A stretch of DNA of 64,000 nt from SG-bin7 sp964498095. Lineage in GTDB: Bacteria > Bdellovibrionota > Bdellovibrionia > Bdellovibrionales > SG-bin7. Shown piece by piece: positions 23,660 to 32,670 of this stretch (its first letter is position 1; each line of letters begins with the position of its first letter). The translations under genes were made by a program, and so were the position numbers. The notes under the pieces are model-generated. The model ran no database searches. It was given only the letters and a program-made list of their open reading frames with translations, and had not been told where the DNA came from. The stretch lies in assembly GCA_964498095.1 (NCBI GenBank), contig CAZCFY010000009.1:1-64000 (forward strand). The letters are read 5' to 3'.

Positions 23660-25531
23660 TTATAGGTTAGTTAGGAGCCCTTTGCGAATCTCTTGCAGAT
23701 TCCCAACAACCCTGGCGGCGCCCAGCTGAATCGCTTCCTTTGGCATTCCAAATACCACACAAGACGCTTCATCTTGGCAAAAAGTGAGCGCACCTTTCTT
23801 ATAGAGCTCAAGCAGGCCGCGCGCCCCGTCTTTGCCCATACCCGTCAACAAAACCGCCGTTATGTTACCCTGCACGCGACAGGCGGATTTAAATAAATAA
23901 TCAACACTGGGGCGATGGACACCATAGGTCATCGATGTGCCGATGCGAAGTCTAAAAACTCCGCCTTGTTCGCCGACTCCGATATGATAGTCGCCGTCCG
24001 ACATGTAGAGATGACCTGGTTCAAGGAGCATATGATCGGCAGGCTTAACCATTTTCAGTCGCGAAATATTGGCAAGCCGCTCGTAAAATGCGGGCGCAAA
24101 CTGCTGCGCGATGTGCTGTACAACCAAAATTGGCGGACAGTTGGTGGGCATATTTGGCAAGAGCTGCACTAAAGCTTCTGTCCCCCCCGTTGAGGAGCCA
24201 ATGAGTATGAGATCGGGGCGCTTTTTTTCGTCGGCCTTTTTGGCACTAACGACTTTTGGATTTCCTTTACCGCCGGAAACAATGTTGTGATGAACGATAG
24301 ATTCCAAACGCTCAACAATCTCGCGCGCGTTTTTTCTGAGTTCATTTTTATTAAAATAATCCTGGGCGCCCGTGCCCAGAGCGTCGAGAACTTTTTGGGC
24401 TTCGTGAGGGAGGGCCCCCGAAATGATAACCACCGGAGTTTTTAGGCCATTTTGACGTTGGGCTTTTAGCCAGTCAAAACCACTTTGTTTTGGCAGTTGC
24501 AGATCTAAAGTAACGATATCTACTTTGTGATTGTTTAGATAATTAGTGGCGTCTTCCGCAGATTCCACCGCTTCAACGTCTAATCCATATTTTTCGAATT
24601 GGCGCTTCATGATAGCGCGGTCTATCGCGGAGTCTTCGACGACTAAACATTTATGCCGTTTATCTTTGCCAACTAACTTTTCCTTGCCCTTATGCACGAA
24701 GCAACTGGCACCAAGATTGGTGAGATCAAGACCCGCGGCAATCACTGCCTCACTCGTTCCAGTGATAAACATTCCCGACTCATCCATTTGGGCCAGGAGA
24801 TTTTTTACTATTCCCTGCGCCTCTTCGGACTTAAAATAAATAAGAACATTACGACAGATGACCACGTCGTAAATATTGTCATGATCAACGCCTTTATCTT
24901 TGAGGCTTTTTACGAAAAAGCGGCAGCGGTCGCGAATCGCTTTGGTCAGCGTAAAATACCCTTCGGTTTTTCCATTGCCAATGAGCAAAAAGCGGCGATG
25001 CGGGTCAGAAATTTCTTTATAACCATTTTCCATGCGGTAAATGGCCTTCTCGCCGGTCTTTACACTTACCGGGTCAATATCAAAGCCATCAATTTTGTAA
25101 TCAAAGCCCGCGTAGAATTCGCGAAGCCGCTCCAAGATAAGAGCAAAAGAATAAACTTCCTCTCCCGTCGAGCAGGCGGCGCAAAGAACTCTTAGCGGAC
25201 GCTGGCGATAAGTTCCAATGGCGTCGCCAATGCGCTTTTCTAGGATTTCGTATTGCTTAGGTTCGCGAAACCAACTGGTGGTATGAATGGTCAGCGCCGA
25301 TACCAGATAATCCATTTCTGATTTTTCGGCTTTGGCAAAGCGGATATATTCTTTCAAATCAATTATTCCATGGTGATCCATGCGCCGACGGACATTGTTG
25401 ATCAGAATGGATTTACGAAATCTTCCCTCTTGGCAAGTGCCAGTAATTTCTTCGGTAAGCTCATAGATCGTTTCGACATCACGATCCGAGAAAAATGATT
25501 CAGATTGAGTCGCTAAGTTGGATGACTTCAT
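23660..25531 (-). CDS. CheR-receiver-CheB fusion chemotaxis protein
   Basis: One 623-residue chain carries both adaptation enzymes of chemotaxis. Residues about 15-285 are a CheR methyltransferase (LTIHTTSWFREP, SAM site LCAACSTGEEVYS, CRNVLIYF). Residues about 295-410 are a receiver (CLVVEDSAIDR, acceptor LDLQLPKQSG, Lys in the YFNKNE segment). Residues about 440-620 are a CheB methylesterase with the catalytic Ser (IGSSTGGTEAL), His (VVQHIAQQF) and Asp (GMGKDGARG). CheB normally has its receiver at the N-terminus, so the order is CheR joined to a complete CheB. No MCP or CheA gene lies nearby. All catalytic residues appear intact. Confidence 0.94.
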   Translation of the reverse strand: MKSSNLATQSESFFSDRDVETIYELTEEITGTCQEGRFRKSILINNVRRRMDHHGIIDLKEYIRFAKAEKSEMDYLVSALTIHTTSWFREPKQYEILEKRIGDAIGTYRQRPLRVLCAACSTGEEVYSFALILERLREFYAGFDYKIDGFDIDPVSVKTGEKAIYRMENGYKEISDPHRRFLLIGNGKTEGYFTLTKAIRDRCRFFVKSLKDKGVDHDNIYDVVICRNVLIYFKSEEAQGIVKNLLAQMDESGMFITGTSEAVIAAGLDLTNLGASCFVHKGKEKLVGKDKRHKCLVVEDSAIDRAIMKRQFEKYGLDVEAVESAEDATNYLNNHKVDIVTLDLQLPKQSGFDWLKAQRQNGLKTPVVIISGALPHEAQKVLDALGTGAQDYFNKNELRKNAREIVERLESIVHHNIVSGGKGNPKVVSAKKADEKKRPDLILIGSSTGGTEALVQLLPNMPTNCPPILVVQHIAQQFAPAFYERLANISRLKMVKPADHMLLEPGHLYMSDGDYHIGVGEQGGVFRLRIGTSMTYGVHRPSVDYLFKSACRVQGNITAVLLTGMGKDGARGLLELYKKGALTFCQDEASCVVFGMPKEAIQLGAARVVGNLQEIRKGLLTNL

Positions 25532-26298
25532 GCTAGCCTAGACTCTTCGGCATCGTGACGGGAAATGTGAGGGAATTGGGGTGGGAAAGTTAGCGGCGGA
25601 GTGGCGGGTTTGGGTGTGTAGCGGGGTTGGGTGGGTGGCTGGGATGCTCAGTGGCGGGCTGGTCGGCGATTGAGTGGGGCTATGTGGCGCGGTGGCCCAG
25701 GTGGCTGATTCGGGAGGCCAATGGCATAGGGAGACTTTTTCAGTTTTATTTTGGGGCTAGCAAATAATTTGGGACACTATTTTATTTTGAGACGGATGGG
25801 GAAAGCGCGGAGGTTTTAGGTTTAACGAAGCTTTGGCTGCAGCGACGAGGACTTATTTTAAAATTTTTCAAAAATATTTTATTAATCTTAGAAAAACCTC
25901 GGGGCGATAGGCTGGCGTGAGTTTAAAGCCCAAGCTAATTCCCATCAGCGACTGTAGCTTTGAAAAGCCGACGTGTAGAAGCAAATATGCGGGACTTACT
26001 CCAGGTTTCCAGGCATAAAAGGGCACAGATATCCCCTTTTAGCGGCCAGTGCCACGCAAATGATTAATCAAAGCATTACTACTGAAAAGTGGGATTTCAT
26101 GGCCAAATTTTTCATGTCTCAAAATCTCGATGGTTAGGCGCCATAGCCAATCTGTCGAGCTTTTAAAGCTAAACTCCTAAGAACTGCCAGAAGTCTGCGT
26201 TATGTCGAGTTTGGTTACTCTTTTGGAGATTTGGTTTTGGACTAAGGTCTTGAAAATTGTGAAGGATATAGATTGAAATCTGTAATAAAATTAAAAGG
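25532..26298. other. Gene-free region with a G-rich tract
   Basis: No convincing gene is seen here. The part from about 25558 to 25735 is very rich in G and poor in C on the plus strand. It includes four G-runs within 25623-25643 that fit a quadruplex pattern. From 25740 on the DNA is AT-rich with a palindromic AAAAGGG/CCCTTTT pair at 26017-26040. That pair could act as a weak terminator on either strand. No tRNA or known riboswitch was recognised. Confidence 0.6.
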
Positions 26299-27312
26299 AT
26301 GTCTTTTCCAAAATCCAAAGTTTCAATGATGCGATTGGCACTTTCTTTACTCTGTTTAATTCTTCCATATCTTGTCCTTGCCGATGAATGCTCTGACATC
26401 GATTTAAGAAGTGATGTTCTTGGTCCACCAAGAGATCAAATTTCGTTTGGTTGGTGTTATGCGATGACAGCAGCTGACTTGATTTCACACAAACTAAATA
26501 CTCGTGTGTCGGGAATTGACGTGGCGATTACCAATGTGTCTGAAAAGGGGTTACGCGAAAAGCTAAATTCGTTGTTGTCAAACATGCAACCTTCTGAAGG
26601 CGGGGACACGATGACAGCAATCAAACGGGCTCTAAACAAGGGGTTATGTAGCGCAAGCGACATGCCCGAATCAGAAAAGGGCGCTATCGCAGCATTTAAA
26701 CTTTTGTCTGACATATCAGAATTGGAAGAACACCAAAACAATTTTAGAAAAACATTCCCGGAGAGAATTCCCGGTCGCCACAGGTGTGAACGTAACCCTG
26801 TTGACTACTTACTTCCGAATCTTAACCTTGCACAATATGCGGAAATATTTAAAGAAGTCTCAGCGCCCGAAATCGCGAGTACACTTCGCGATACAAACTG
26901 CAAAAACAAAATTCGATCTAGCAAAGGATTAAAGGTAGAACGACGAATTGGATTATCGAAATCATCTAGCCGAGAAATTATCAAGGACCTCAACTCACAG
27001 CTTCAAAACGGAAAAATCGTTGCAATAGAATACGATCCTAATTTTTTTCTGAAGCCACAACATTAGCGGCATGTGGGGCCATTTGGAATTTTCTCCTCAA
27101 CCTTTGGTTGGCATGCTTCCAGTATAGTGGCCAGGCGTTTTAAAAACGGAACTTGCGAGTACTTGATACGTGACACTTTAGGTCCTCAATGTGAAAGATA
27201 TCAAGAGGGATTCGATTGTCCAAAAGACGACCCGGGCAACGTATGGGTGTCTGAAAAGGACCTAGAATCGCATCTAACACAAATTGTCTATATTGATGAC
27301 GATAACCAATGA
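26299..27312 (+). pseudogene. Papain-like (C1) cysteine peptidase interrupted by an in-frame stop
   Basis: A first frame (26299-27066, 255 residues) has a signal peptide (MMRLALSLLCLILPYLVLA). It also has the papain-type active-site Cys region GPPRDQISFGWCYAMTAADL, with Gln and Cys. It ends in TAG at 27064-27066. The same frame continues at once and carries the matching His region FGWHASSIVARRFKNGTCEYLIRDTLG, ending at 27312. Together they make a normal C1-type peptidase of about 337 residues split by a single amber codon. The usual Asn (NSW) reads Asp (DTL), which also suggests decay. Readthrough or use as two chains cannot be excluded. A terminator follows at 27434. Confidence 0.75.
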
Positions 27313-27433
27313 TAGAAAACACTTCAAAACCGGCTAGAGTCTGAGTATTTTCACGAAGGCGAACCAACTAAGATTGCTTTCTAACTTTTAAAGATTGCTA
27401 TTTGAGCCAGGGCCGTAGAGTAAAGCCAAAAAT

Positions 27434-27474
27434 CCTGCTAATCTTCTGGGTCGAAATTCCGAAGCAGGTTTTTT
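27434..27474 (+). terminator. Rho-independent terminator after the peptidase remnant
   Basis: CCTGCT (27434-27439) pairs with AGCAGG (27463-27468) and is followed by six T. An inner TTC/GAA pair can extend the stem past a bulge. Confidence 0.65.
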
Positions 27475-27513
27475 AGACCAACTCATTACAATTACCCCAT
27501 GATCTTATCGGAA

Positions 27514-28014
27514 CTACGCCTTACACCGGCTTCGCCGCATGATGGGCCTTATCCCGGCCACTTCCATCTCGTTTAGTTTTAAGTAATCCAGGACTTCGCG
27601 GAACTCTCGCCCCCACGTTATTATTCGCGTGTACGGACGGCAGGTGAAGAAACTTTTTATTTTCGTTTTTGTTTCTTTAGAAATTACCAGTACCAACTCT
27701 TTCGTAAGTTCACGAATCCAATTAGAATAATCATTGACGTGCCGTAGGCGGATTACGAAATGAATGTGATCCCAATTAATGCACCAAGCGTAAATCCTTA
27801 CGCCATGTCTTCTAGAAATTGCAAAACTCTTCTCTTGTAATTTGGTTTGATGATTTATAAACGAAAATTCGCCGCGAGCCTTATCAGATTTTAAAACGAG
27901 ATGAATTGGCAGATCTGCGGTAATAGTCCGTTTAAATTTTCTCTTGTTTTCAAGGAGACTTCCACCGAATTCTCGGGGGACTTTTTTTAAGAACTCAAAG
28001 TCTTGTTGTCGCAT
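27514..28014 (-). CDS. Y1/REP-associated tyrosine transposase-like protein
   Basis: A 166-residue single-strand transposase of the IS200/RAYT type. The HUH metal motif is seen as WDHIHFVIR (about residues 80-88). The likely catalytic Tyr is in the helix REFREVLDYLKLNE (about 140-150). Basic N- and C-terminal ends fit DNA binding. Length is near the RAYT range. No inverted-repeat ends or second gene (tnpB) are seen, so it is probably a domesticated or single-copy RAYT that would act on short REP palindromes, not a complete insertion sequence. Confidence 0.8.
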   Translation of the reverse strand: MRQQDFEFLKKVPREFGGSLLENKRKFKRTITADLPIHLVLKSDKARGEFSFINHQTKLQEKSFAISRRHGVRIYAWCINWDHIHFVIRLRHVNDYSNWIRELTKELVLVISKETKTKIKSFFTCRPYTRIITWGREFREVLDYLKLNEMEVAGIRPIMRRSRCKA

Positions 28015-28422
28015 ATTTTTTCACTTCTTGGGGTCACGTTTTTTTAAAATCGTGGAGTAAAATTAATTGGCCTATAAGCGAACACCAGCCTATCGCCCCA
28101 GAGTTTTCTCACTGGTTTCGAAAAATCTGGAGGGAATTTCGAGTAATTTTGGGAGCTTCCAAAAATCGGATCCCAGCACTAACGATTCTATCGATATTTC
28201 AAGTGCCGCAAACCCTTGTTCACTCAAAGCCAGCTACTTTGTGGAATTTCTTTGAAAGGATTCGCCTCATTAGAGGCGAACTAGTGGCCAACGCCTATCA
28301 AGAAGAGCATATCGCAAGAGAAACGGCACTTACTAAATAGCCAGCGGAGCTAAAGAGCGAGCTGGCGCGAGAGACTATGTCACCTGTATGGGGCGACGCG
28401 CGAGAGGGCAAACCATCCGTGT
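28015..28422. other. Intergenic region between the transposase and clpB
   Basis: No supported gene. A 62-codon plus-strand frame at 28067 has neither a ribosome site nor recognisable sequence and is probably chance. The first copy of a 14-bp direct repeat lies at 28359-28372. Confidence 0.5.
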
Positions 28423-28436
28423 GAGCTGGCGCGAGA
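28359..28436. repeat. 14-bp direct repeat pair downstream of clpB
   Basis: GAGCTGGCGCGAGA occurs at 28359-28372 and again at 28423-28436, 64 bp apart. The second copy lies just before the clpB stop codon. A related GACGCGCGAGAG lies between them. Function is unknown. Confidence 0.7.
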
Positions 28437-28438
28437 AA

Positions 28439-31024
28439 TTAAGAGGAAACCTTAATCTCCAAAGCCAAGTCGCTGGAAGTCACATTGGCTTCACTGCCCG
28501 CCTGCAAATCTCCCGAGATAATTAATTTGGCGACGGGATCTAAGAGATCCGTTTGGATAACTCGCTTCAAGGGCCGGGCGCCGAAGACGGGATCGTAGCC
28601 TTTGCGTGCCAGGTAATCGATAGCCCTTTCGTCGTACTTGAGGCCGATTTTTTTGTCGGCCATACGTTTTTGCACGCCTTTTAGCTGCACGCGCACGATC
28701 TCGACAACTTGCGATTTTTTGAGTGAGCCGAATACTATCGTATCGTCGATACGATTAATAAATTCTGGACGGAAATATTTTTTCATTGTCTGCTGAATGA
28801 GTTCTTTACGTTCGCGTTCGGATTTGGATTCATCGGCGATCACATCCGAAGCGATATTTGAAGTCATAACAATGATTGTATTACGAAAATCTACCGTACG
28901 GCCTTGACCATCAGTTAAGCGGCCTTCATCTAATACCTGCAATAAGACGTTAAACACGTCGGGATGCCCTTTTTCGATTTCATCTAAGAGCACGATACTG
29001 TAAGGACGGCGACGAACCTGCTCAGTGAGCTGCCCCCCTTCTTCATAACCAACATACCCCGGAGGCGCCCCGATTAAGCGCGATACGGAATGCTTCTCCA
29101 TGTATTCACTCATGTCTATACGCACGACCGCTTGATCCGTATCAAACAAAAATTCGGCTAAAGCTTTTACTGTCTCGGTCTTACCTACACCCGTAGGACC
29201 TAAGAAAATAAATGAACCCATGGGCCGGTTAGGATCTGATATTTCCGCGCGCGCGCGGCGAACAGCATTGGCCACGATCTTTAAGGCTTCATCCTGACCG
29301 ATAATACGCTCGCGCAGCTTGTCTTCCATATTTAGCAAGCGCTCAGATTCTTTTTGCAACATTTTAGAAACGGGTACGCCCGTCCACTTCGCGACAACCT
29401 CGGCGATTTCTTCGGGACCGACTTCTTCGCGCAGCATTTTATTATCTTTAGTCTTGCTGTCAGAGGTTTCTTCGATCTTTTTTAGCTTCTTTTCTAAGGC
29501 TGGTAACTGGCCGTATTTGAGTTCAGCCGCTTTTTCTAATTCGGCGTTTCGCTCGGCCCGCTCCATCATATTACGAACGGTTTCAATTTCCGCCTTGATC
29601 TTTTTAACATCTAAGATGGAAGACCTCTCAGACTCCCATTGGCGTTTATAATCTTCGTTTTTGGCATTTAGCTCTTTGAGTTCGCTTTCGATCTCTTTTA
29701 AACGCTCGCGTGACTCCTCATCGCGTTCTTTCTTTAAGCCCTCGCGCTCCACCTGTAACTGCGTAATGCGGCGATTGAGCTTATCGACGATTTCGGGGAC
29801 CGAGCCAATTTCAATACTAAGCCGGCTGGCGGCTTCATCCATCAGGTCAATGGCCTTATCTGGCAAAAAGCGTGAAGTAATATACCGCTGGGATAATTTA
29901 ACCGCCGCAACCAGCGCTGAATCTTTAATCCGCACGCCGTGATGGACTTCATATTTTTCTTTTAAACCGCGCATGATTGTGATGGCGTCTTCGGTCGAAG
30001 GTTCGGAAACAAAAACTTGTTGAAACCGGCGCTCAAGAGCTGAGTCCTTTTCAATATATTTGCGGTACTCATCAAGTGTGGTCGCACCAATACAATGAAG
30101 CTCTCCGCGAGCTAAGGCCGGCTTTAATAGTTGCCCCGCATCCATGGCGCCATCGGTTTTGCCGGCACCCACGAGTGTATGAATTTCATCAATAAATAGG
30201 ATAATGCGGCCATCACTCGTTGTGACTTCCTTAATAACTGCTTTTAAGCGGTCTTCGAATTCCCCTCTATATTTAGCGCCAGCAATTAAGGCCCCCATAT
30301 CCAACGCCACAAGCTTTTTATCGCGCATGTTTTCGGGAACGTCTTTATTAATTATCCGTAGAGCTAGACCTTCGGCAATTGCGGTCTTACCTACACCAGG
30401 CTCACCGATCAGTACGGGATTGTTTTTTGTTCGCCGTGATAGCACTTGTACGACACGACGGATTTCTTCGTCTCGACCAACAACAGGGTCAAGCTTTCCT
30501 TCGGCCGCCAAGGCGGTCAAATCTCTTCCATATTTATTTAAAGCATCGAATTTATTTTCTGGATCTTGATCGGTAACTTTGTTTTTTCCACGCAACTCCA
30601 CAAGTGCATTCATAAAGACGTCTAAATTAAGACCCGCATTTCTAAAATACGAATCAAATCTTTTGGTGTCTTTTAGTGCCGCGATTAAAAAGTGCTCTGT
30701 CGATATATAAGAGTCACCCATGTTCTGGGCTTCGGTCTCAGCGTTATTTAGAAATTTAACAAAAGGCTGGCTCATTCCCGTCTTGGCGGCGTCCCCTTCG
30801 GAGCTCGGTAGCTCACCAATCATTTTTTTTAGACCCGCTACTAGGGTTTCTCGCTTGCCACCCGCCTTAGAAATGGTCTGTGCAACAATCCCGTCACTTG
30901 GCTCGACGACTTCATAGAGCAAGTGTTCTGGCTCTACGGAAGGATTCCCGTTGTTGGTCGCGCGACTAACAGCCGCCTGTACAGCTTCCTGGCTTTTATG
31001 TGTGAGTCTATCGAGGTTTTTCAT
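28439..31024 (-). CDS. clpB: ATP-dependent disaggregase ClpB
   Basis: ClpB works with DnaK to resolubilise aggregated proteins. The 861-residue protein has the double Clp N-domain (about 1-145), AAA-1 (GEPGVGKT, ILFIDEIHTLVGAG), the long coiled middle domain (about 405-520) that distinguishes ClpB from ClpA, AAA-2 (LGPTGVGKT, VLLDEIEKGH) and a short acidic C-terminus. The ATG at 31024 has AAAGG at good spacing; a TTG five codons upstream (31039) is also possible. A TTGACA box lies at 31081-31076 but its partner is poor. No heat-shock operator was seen. Confidence 0.97.
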   Translation of the reverse strand: MKNLDRLTHKSQEAVQAAVSRATNNGNPSVEPEHLLYEVVEPSDGIVAQTISKAGGKRETLVAGLKKMIGELPSSEGDAAKTGMSQPFVKFLNNAETEAQNMGDSYISTEHFLIAALKDTKRFDSYFRNAGLNLDVFMNALVELRGKNKVTDQDPENKFDALNKYGRDLTALAAEGKLDPVVGRDEEIRRVVQVLSRRTKNNPVLIGEPGVGKTAIAEGLALRIINKDVPENMRDKKLVALDMGALIAGAKYRGEFEDRLKAVIKEVTTSDGRIILFIDEIHTLVGAGKTDGAMDAGQLLKPALARGELHCIGATTLDEYRKYIEKDSALERRFQQVFVSEPSTEDAITIMRGLKEKYEVHHGVRIKDSALVAAVKLSQRYITSRFLPDKAIDLMDEAASRLSIEIGSVPEIVDKLNRRITQLQVEREGLKKERDEESRERLKEIESELKELNAKNEDYKRQWESERSSILDVKKIKAEIETVRNMMERAERNAELEKAAELKYGQLPALEKKLKKIEETSDSKTKDNKMLREEVGPEEIAEVVAKWTGVPVSKMLQKESERLLNMEDKLRERIIGQDEALKIVANAVRRARAEISDPNRPMGSFIFLGPTGVGKTETVKALAEFLFDTDQAVVRIDMSEYMEKHSVSRLIGAPPGYVGYEEGGQLTEQVRRRPYSIVLLDEIEKGHPDVFNVLLQVLDEGRLTDGQGRTVDFRNTIIVMTSNIASDVIADESKSERERKELIQQTMKKYFRPEFINRIDDTIVFGSLKKSQVVEIVRVQLKGVQKRMADKKIGLKYDERAIDYLARKGYDPVFGARPLKRVIQTDLLDPVAKLIISGDLQAGSEANVTSSDLALEIKVSS

Positions 31025-31080
31025 GCATTGGCCTTTCAATTTCCTTGTCTTTTAAGGTGAGTTGGCTTTAGTTTCTGTCA

Positions 31081-31323
31081 ATGGAAACGGTTAAAAAAAC
31101 CCCTAAAAGTCCAAGGCCCTCAATTATATTCGATCCCGTGAATCCCCGGGACTATCGTACCTTAAATATTCAATTCGCCTGTGAGCAGTGCTCACACTTT
31201 GATCCCCACAACCAAAGTTGTACCATCGGTTATCCGACACATGCCCATCGTCGTGAAGCGCAAGAAAAAATGTATTTTCTGACGGGACGTATGGCGATCT
31301 GCCGCTTTCTTGAAATAGACTAA
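31081..31323 (+). CDS. Small Cys-containing protein of unknown function
   Basis: An 80-residue soluble protein transcribed away from clpB. It has a Pro/Lys-rich start (METVKKTPKSPRPS) and four Cys in the pattern CEQCSHF-C-x(27)-C, with two His in HAHRRE. The Cys pattern could bind a metal or an iron-sulfur cluster, which is inference. I do not recognise the family. The short spacer to clpB suggests shared promoter space. Confidence 0.75.
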   Translation: METVKKTPKSPRPSIIFDPVNPRDYRTLNIQFACEQCSHFDPHNQSCTIGYPTHAHRREAQEKMYFLTGRMAICRFLEID

Positions 31324-31721
31324 CGGCAGAAGTCTGTTAGACCAACGAATTATTTTTCTCGACGAAAATTCTGAATTTCTCCTCTGAAAATCCGCGCGCA
31401 ATCCGATCGTCTTAATACCAACATCTAAAAATAAAAAACAAAATTTTTTCTGGTCTCATGACCTGTCAAGAATACACCTCACATCCCGAAAGGTTGGTTG
31501 TCAGGAATGACAATGTATTTTTTAAACATAGAGGTTTAGAACGAACCAAGAGAGAAACGGTCAAGCTCTCTGGAAATTTCGAAAGGGGGTTCTCAAGGAG
31601 GAACCGAGACATTTAAGTAATTAAGGATGAACTTTTGAGAATTTGAATTATTAACCAGGCTAGGATGCCGGATCTAAAAAAGAGCAAGAGCTCGATAAAG
31701 ATCAGACTTCAAGGAGAGAAA
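31324..31721 (+). promoter_or_regulatory. Long leader/promoter region of the flagellin gene
   Basis: About 400 bp without a gene precede the flagellin. Two hairpins are visible: CCAAGAGAG/CTCTCTGG (31546-31573, one bulge) and GGTTC/GAACC (31588-31605). A GCCGGATC near 31668 resembles a sigma-28 -10 box, but its -35 partner is poor. No c-di-GMP riboswitch core was recognised. Confidence 0.4.
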
Positions 31722-31742
31722 ATGAAAAAAGAAATAAGTTAA
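31722..31742 (+). CDS. Six-codon leader peptide upstream of flagellin
   Basis: An AAGGAGAG ribosome site is followed by a complete mini-frame (ATG, five codons, TAA) encoding MKKEIS. It ends 19 bp before the flagellin ATG and has a better ribosome site than many full genes. Whether it is translated, and whether it tunes flagellin expression, is unknown. Confidence 0.35.
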   Translation: MKKEIS

Positions 31743-31761
31743 CCAATTTTTGGAGGATAAG

Positions 31762-32595
31762 ATGGGATTTAGAATTTCAACAAACGTGGAAGCGATCAAT
31801 GCGAATCGCAACCTACAAACGAACCAAACGAGCATTAACAAGGCTCTTAACCAATTAGCTTCTGGTAACCGCATCAACAAATCTGCTGATGACGCTGCCG
31901 GATTAGCGATTTCTGAAGGCTTAAAAGCGCAAATGAGATCAGCCGCACAAGCCCGCCGAAATGCCGGCGACGGTATCTCAATGGTGCAAACTGCTGAGGG
32001 CGGTTTGAACGAGATTTCAGAAATTATCTTACGTCTTCGTGAGCTAGGCATTCAAGCCGGTTCAGATACAATCGGTGCGGATGAGCGCAAATTCATCAAC
32101 ACAGAGGTTCAGCAACTTAAATCAGAGATGGAACGTATCGCGAAAGTTACCACTTGGGGTTCAGTAAAACTTCTTGATGGTTCAACTCCAACCTTCGATT
32201 TCCAAGTTGGTGTATTCAACAACAGCTTTGAAGATCGTATCTCTTTCGAGGCTGGCGAAAATGTTGCGACATTGGATGCTCTTGGTTTAGGTGGCGTTGA
32301 CTACACGGAAAAAGAAGGCGCTCAACAATCTCTTGAGCTTTTAGATACTGCTCAAAAAGATGTTAACAGAATGCGCGCTAATCTGGGTGCTCTTCAAAAC
32401 CGTTTAACATCTACTGTGAACAACTTAGGTGTGGCGCATGAGAACATGGCTGCTGCGAATTCTCGTATCCGTGATACAGACGTCGCTGAAGTTTCTGCAG
32501 ACTTGACTCGTGGTAACATCTTGTTACAAGCTTCAACTGCAACTCTTGCTCAAGCTAACCAAAAAAATGCGATCGCTTTAAAGCTGATCGGCTGA
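31762..32595 (+). CDS. fliC: Flagellin
   Basis: The 277-residue filament protein has the conserved N-terminal D0/D1 helices (NVEAINANRNL, ALNQLASGNRINKSADDAAG, ARRNAGDGISMVQTAEGGL). The C-terminal helices are NLGALQNRLTSTVNNL, SRIRDTDVAEVSADLTR and LLQASTATLAQANQ. The variable middle is only about 90 residues, as in the compact flagellins of Bdellovibrio, which carries several copies. The ATG at 31762 with GGAGG five bases upstream was chosen over an in-frame TTG at 31750. No other flagellar gene is in the window. Confidence 0.96.
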   Translation: MGFRISTNVEAINANRNLQTNQTSINKALNQLASGNRINKSADDAAGLAISEGLKAQMRSAAQARRNAGDGISMVQTAEGGLNEISEIILRLRELGIQAGSDTIGADERKFINTEVQQLKSEMERIAKVTTWGSVKLLDGSTPTFDFQVGVFNNSFEDRISFEAGENVATLDALGLGGVDYTEKEGAQQSLELLDTAQKDVNRMRANLGALQNRLTSTVNNLGVAHENMAAANSRIRDTDVAEVSADLTRGNILLQASTATLAQANQKNAIALKLIG

Positions 32596-32638
32596 TGATA
32601 AGATAGTTAGTTAAAGTCTAAGTCTTATTTATCCAATG

Positions 32639-32670
32639 GGTCCAAGTTGAAAAACTTGGACCTGTTTTTT
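32639..32670 (+). terminator. Strong terminator after flagellin
   Basis: A perfect 10-bp stem (GGTCCAAGTT/AACTTGGACC) with a GAAA loop is followed by TGTTTTTT. It overlaps the stop codon of the opposing J-domain gene. Confidence 0.92.

Noticed and set aside
23565..23660. FMN riboswitch before ribE
   Set aside because: The conserved RFN core sequences are absent and the leader is too short.
26169..26399. 76-codon minus-strand frame before the peptidase
   Set aside because: No ribosome site or recognisable sequence, and it overlaps the start of the peptidase gene.
28067..28255. 62-codon plus-strand frame after the transposase
   Set aside because: No ribosome site, no signal or domain; probably chance.
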